In this document: in pieces, positions 12,226 to 15,424 of the stretch
How positions within the stretch are numbered: position 1 is the stretch's first letter
Layout: each line of letters begins with the position of its first letter
Program-made: the position numbers and the translations under genes
The notes under the pieces: model-generated
Database searches by the model: none
Told to the model about the DNA's origin: nothing
The model's input: the letters and a program-made list of their open reading frames with translations, nothing else
DNA from: Enteropsectra breve
Lineage: Eukaryota; Microsporidia
Assembly (NCBI GenBank): GCA_024243835.1
Contig: JALPMN010000532.1
Coordinates: 1 to 15,424, forward strand
Direction of reading: 5' to 3'
Length of the DNA: 15,424 nt

Positions 12226-15126
12226 ATGTGCTCCAAGATGGAAATAAAAAGAAATCTGTTCTTGCTGCTGTGCATTGCATGCATCGCCTGCAGCCGGAAA
12301 AGATCCGCCAGCGGCAGTATCAGGACCAGTGCAGACACCAAACTCCATCTGGGAAAATGCAGCTGCTGCAGAAAGTCACTCGTCTTCTCCTCAGGCAAAT
12401 ATGACGAAAAACTGCAACATTTTCTTGATTTAAGCGAGAAGGAAAGCATACAGGGTGCAGAATTCTATTCCATCACCATTCTGAGATGTCCACAGGAAAA
12501 CTGTAAAGCAGCGTTCCATCTCCACTGTGCAAGACAAGAGGCATATAAGCAAAATGCGTCTAATAGCACAGATATCACCAACAGCATATATACAGCCAAT
12601 AGCACATATATCGCCTGTCAGTGGTGCCTAAATCTCAAGAACGAACTGAAGATACCCGAGCGCCTGCTTAAGCTGTCCAAAATAAAGGATGAGACCCCGA
12701 TGGTGCTGAGGTACCTGCACTTGTTCCTCAAGTATCTCAATGCAGACTACCTTGTGATTCTTCAGAAATCAAATCCCCAGGTAAAGGATCTGATGGATAT
12801 TTTAATTAATTTGAATAACACCGACTCGCCACACAAAAAGTACTTCCAGGCGTGTATTGAGCTTTACTATGCCCGATACGTCTCAAGGGATCCGGGATCA
12901 AACTACAGTGCCTTGAAAAATTATCTCTCTGCACTCCCCAGCACCCCTACTAACTTTAGCTACACCCCTAATAACTTTTACAGCACCCCTAATAACTTTT
13001 ACAGCACCCCTAATAACTTTTACAGCACCCCTAATAACTTTTGCAACAACCCAAGCTTCCTTTTCAACTATTTCAACATGCTGACTGCTGATATGCACAG
13101 TCCCAGGGAAGTGAAGACATGCATCTACGAAATCCTGGATGCGATCCAGCCGTGCCACAGAGAGATCTACCGATACACATACAGCAGAATGCTGTTCAAA
13201 TACTACACTACATGCACACCCAACGAATTCTTACGGTTCTTCATAGAGTGTCTTTTTTCAGAAAGAAACTTCGTATTAAAATGGGGCAGATACCCCACGG
13301 ATAATGAAGTGGCGAAAGAGACTTTAAATACAGTTGCAGAGAGATGCATTAAGACTGAGGTTGTTCTGTTAGAGCTGGAAAAAAAGATGCAGAATGCAAA
13401 TACCGCCAGGGAAATGCTTTATCTGCAGCAGTACAGTGACTTTGTGCCCATAATGTTAATTTGGTTTGTGATAAAACCCAATTCGCTGTTTATGACAGAT
13501 CTGTATTTACTGGTCAAAAGATACTTTAAAGCCCGCTCTGATATTGATATTAATAGTAGTAATAGTAGTAATAATAGTAGTAATAATAGTAGTAATAATA
13601 GTAATAATAGTAATAATAGTAATAATAGTAATAATAGTAATAATAGTAGTAGTAATAATAGTAGTAATAGTAGTAGTAATATTAATAGTAATAGTAATAT
13701 TAGTAATAGTAATATAAATAGTAATAGTAATATTAGTAATAGTAATATAAATAGTAATTTAAGCTTCTTTTCAACCTACAAAAATATCTGTATTGAGAGG
13801 AGGGGCACAATCCACGCGTTCATCTATGACATGCTCATTTCAAAAATACTCTTTACAATGCAAATAACAAGTCCAGCGCAATTTTACATCCTAATGGCAG
13901 TCTTTTCAGCAAGCGAAAGGCACTTTGCATCTGAAAATAAAAAAATGTGCCACAACTTTATTGAGCATGTGATGTGTAAGAAATACACCAGTGGCTTGAA
14001 GCGCGAAGTGGATGCAGCACTGGAAAGCAACAAAAAGTTCTATGAGATGAATCTGCTGGTGCGTCATTTAGTTAGTAATAATCGTTTTAATATTGTTAAT
14101 AGAAATAACGGTGATAATAGTTTTAATACTGTTAATAGTAATAGCGGTGATAATAGTTTTAATACTGTTAATAGCAGCCTGCTGGCAAGGAATCTGGAAA
14201 AAATAGCGGAGCTGCATGTTTATCAGGACTTCAGCATGAACTCAGCCGCCTTCAAGAGCATCTTCACAGAACTCTCCAAAAGAATGAGCAAAGAAGAAAT
14301 TCAGGAATTCTTTAGTAAAAGAATTACCCACAGGTGTATCTTGGGGACTATAAATGCAAAAAAGGCATCAAAGTTATACAGCTTTATAAAGCACAGAGAT
14401 TCAGGACTTCTCCCGCTGTGTCTGTCTGCAATCAGAACGCTCAGTAATAAGGAAATATGGGACTGGTGTGACTCAGTTAATTTATACGGCACCCTGCTGA
14501 CTCCTCATATTCTCGCATCAAACAAAAGCCCGTACCTGAAGAATTATGCCGTAGTAATGCTGGAATACTGCCTGGCGAAGGATAATGAAAATGACTATAT
14601 CGGGATTAAGGGCCTAATGGTGATGCAGTTTATCAGTCTTGTTGTTCATAACGAAAACGGCTTTGAAAAGCTCTTTAGGGTGCTCTTCAAGACAAAGTAT
14701 CCATACGAGCTTATTAACATCTGCTATTATTCCATAGAAGACCATTTAAAAGCACAGATGCTGGAGTCTATTTGTGTGTTGAATATGCCGCCGAGAGACA
14801 AGAATTCTACTAAGAATTATTATGATATTCCTGCACTCAAAAACAATGTTATATCCTTATATAAAAAGTATAACTTCATCGATATGTCATTTGGCAAAAA
14901 TCCCTACTACACTAAAAAGGTCATTGATGAAAGATTCTTGGTGTATTTGAGGAAAATGGAGGAGCTTGAAACAGACATGTCTTTTAAGAGCATGATGGAA
15001 AATAGCATTCTGCTTGCATGGCTGTCCGGAACAAAGAAGCATCCACTCGACCCGAAAATATGCAAGTTTATTGACTATGTTCCCAGGTTTGTAGTAACTA
15101 AATTAGCCAATGCTCTCTGCCAGTAA
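12226..15126 (+). CDS. secreted zinc-finger (RING-variant/PHD-like) family protein, member C
   Basis: The product has 966 residues. The signal peptide lies at about 5-22 (MEIKRNLFLLLCIACIAC); Met5 at 12238 is an equally good start. A C4HC3 zinc domain follows: C45/C48, C88/C93, H98/C101, C131/C134, with AAFH before the fifth ligand. The last pair is CQWC, lacking the RING Pro. An NST-rich insert (about 110-128) lies inside the domain and offers N-glycosylation-type sites. The helical remainder aligns with the 8575 protein (YFQACIELY, 206-214; YEILDAI near 301; the C-terminal block starting LSNKEIWDWC) and with the 986-residue protein (AFIYD, 531-535). It carries a heptad STPNNFY repeat (239-273), a 69-residue Asn/Ser tract (443-511) and a 36-bp duplication (625-648). 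No typical poly(A) signal was seen. Likely secreted; molecular activity unknown. Confidence 0.85.
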   Translation: MCSKMEIKRNLFLLLCIACIACSRKRSASGSIRTSADTKLHLGKCSCCRKSLVFSSGKYDEKLQHFLDLSEKESIQGAEFYSITILRCPQENCKAAFHLHCARQEAYKQNASNSTDITNSIYTANSTYIACQWCLNLKNELKIPERLLKLSKIKDETPMVLRYLHLFLKYLNADYLVILQKSNPQVKDLMDILINLNNTDSPHKKYFQACIELYYARYVSRDPGSNYSALKNYLSALPSTPTNFSYTPNNFYSTPNNFYSTPNNFYSTPNNFCNNPSFLFNYFNMLTADMHSPREVKTCIYEILDAIQPCHREIYRYTYSRMLFKYYTTCTPNEFLRFFIECLFSERNFVLKWGRYPTDNEVAKETLNTVAERCIKTEVVLLELEKKMQNANTAREMLYLQQYSDFVPIMLIWFVIKPNSLFMTDLYLLVKRYFKARSDIDINSSNSSNNSSNNSSNNSNNSNNSNNSNNSNNSSSNNSSNSSSNINSNSNISNSNINSNSNISNSNINSNLSFFSTYKNICIERRGTIHAFIYDMLISKILFTMQITSPAQFYILMAVFSASERHFASENKKMCHNFIEHVMCKKYTSGLKREVDAALESNKKFYEMNLLVRHLVSNNRFNIVNRNNGDNSFNTVNSNSGDNSFNTVNSSLLARNLEKIAELHVYQDFSMNSAAFKSIFTELSKRMSKEEIQEFFSKRITHRCILGTINAKKASKLYSFIKHRDSGLLPLCLSAIRTLSNKEIWDWCDSVNLYGTLLTPHILASNKSPYLKNYAVVMLEYCLAKDNENDYIGIKGLMVMQFISLVVHNENGFEKLFRVLFKTKYPYELINICYYSIEDHLKAQMLESICVLNMPPRDKNSTKNYYDIPALKNNVISLYKKYNFIDMSFGKNPYYTKKVIDERFLVYLRKMEELETDMSFKSMMENSILLAWLSGTKKHPLDPKICKFIDYVPRFVVTKLANALCQ
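12940..13044 (+). repeat. five 21-bp units encoding STPNNFY heptads
   Basis: The unit AGCACCCCTAATAACTTTTA plus C is repeated five times (12940, 12961, 12982, 13003, 13024). Two units are identical and the others differ by a few bases. It encodes STPTNFS, YTPNNFY, STPNNFY twice and STPNNFC. The unit is a multiple of three, so the frame is kept. It is absent at this point in the 8575 paralogue, so the expansion is gene-specific. Confidence 0.95.
13552..13758 (+). repeat. AATAGT microsatellite encoding a 69-residue Asn/Ser tract
   Basis: The tract is composed almost only of AAT and AGT codons with a few ATT and ATA. Asn is always AAT and Ser always AGT within it, unlike the mixed Ser codons elsewhere in the gene, so it grew by slippage. 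It sits just before the conserved AFIYD block. Confidence 0.95.
14074..14169 (+). repeat. 36-bp in-frame duplication with a partial third copy
   Basis: Two 36-base units (14098-14133 and 14134-14169) encode NRNNGDNSFNTV and NSNSGDNSFNTV. A partial related copy (14074-14097, SNNRFNIV) precedes them. The copies differ at only three bases, indicating a recent duplication. Confidence 0.9.
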
Positions 15127-15300
15127 TTGTGCTCTTATTTTCCCTTATCATAAAAGTATAAATGTTTTTATAATAATTTTATAAATGATTGTATAATCGA
15201 ATAGTTTTTAATATAAAGTAAAAGATACGAAAAGCCTGTGTTGTAGTACAGCTCTTTCATATTGTATAAGTCTATTTCTATACCACTTGAGAGAATAATA
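15127..15300. other. AT-rich spacer after member C
   Basis: This is the downstream flank of the 12226 gene, rich in ATAAA and TTTATAA words. Nothing is recognised apart from the TA at 15299-15300, which is the apparent target-site dinucleotide of the adjacent transposon end. Confidence 0.5.
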
Positions 15301-15424
15301 CAGTCCGTTCCAAAAGTTTACGACACCCTGTATTTTGCGATTTTGGTGCGATTGAAGACACCATAGCAGTTGGCAAGCCAAGGGTCCTCCCACAATTAAA
15401 CATTACACCTATTTATATTTTTAT
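15301..15424 (+). mobile_element. end of a Tc1/mariner-type element, running off the window
   Basis: At 15299 the sequence reads TA followed by CAGTCCGTTCCAAAAGTTTA and then CGACACCC. CAGT directly after a TA target, an AAAAGTTTA core and a GACACCC end are the pattern of Tc1-family inverted terminal repeats. The following bases are noticeably richer in G and C than the spacer before 15299 and include a short palindrome TTGGCAAGCCAA (15369-15380). No transposase reading frame is visible in the 124 bases present. It may be a full element, a remnant or a MITE; the other end is not in the window. Confidence 0.6.

Noticed and set aside
12898..13158. 86-codon minus-strand open frame in member C
   Set aside because: It is the antisense shadow of the STPNNFY repeat.

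Overview
The window looks like an accessory, gene-family-rich stretch of a microsporidian (or closely related intracellular eukaryote) genome. The case rests on several visible traits. All long genes are intronless and use the standard code. Coding DNA is moderately AT-rich and sits in very AT-rich spacers. Start codons lie a few to about 30 bases from AAATTT-type signals, of the kind described as transcription-start signals in microsporidia. AATAAA lies at or next to two stop codons. Every large product begins with a signal peptide or signal anchor. No housekeeping gene, tRNA, rRNA, bacterial ribosome binding site or operon structure was seen. The genus cannot be fixed from this window, and the lineage call is inference.

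There are five large genes. On the minus strand are a membrane-anchored protein that resembles a degenerate ubiquitin-specific protease (668-1612), a 986-residue secreted zinc-finger protein (2537-5497) and a 638-residue secreted protein with leucine-rich-repeat-like stretches (6201-8117). On the plus strand are two further secreted zinc-finger proteins (8575-11175 and 12226-15126). I align these two with the 986-residue protein from end to end: signal peptide, a RING-variant/PHD-like zinc domain (C4HC3, or C8 in the minus-strand member), then a long helical region with shared landmarks. They form a diverged paralogous family of probable host-directed proteins. The two plus-strand members carry Asn-rich microsatellite expansions at the same point of the helical region.

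The spacers hold broken gene pieces: headless 3' ends at 119-328 and 5555-5830, a signal-peptide gene interrupted by stops at 1705-2076, and a signal-peptide start at 5917 that nearly matches the start of the 8575 gene at the DNA level. Three unrelated tandem arrays (511-645, 8282-8507, 11228-11438) lie against gene ends. At the right edge, a TA followed by a Tc1/mariner-type terminal sequence begins at 15299-15301 and runs out of the window.

Taken together: a rapidly evolving cluster of secreted or surface proteins with a possible ubiquitin theme (RING-like proteins beside a dead-looking USP-like protein and an LRR-like protein), shaped by duplication, decay, slippage and transposition. Biochemical functions are inferred from motifs only.
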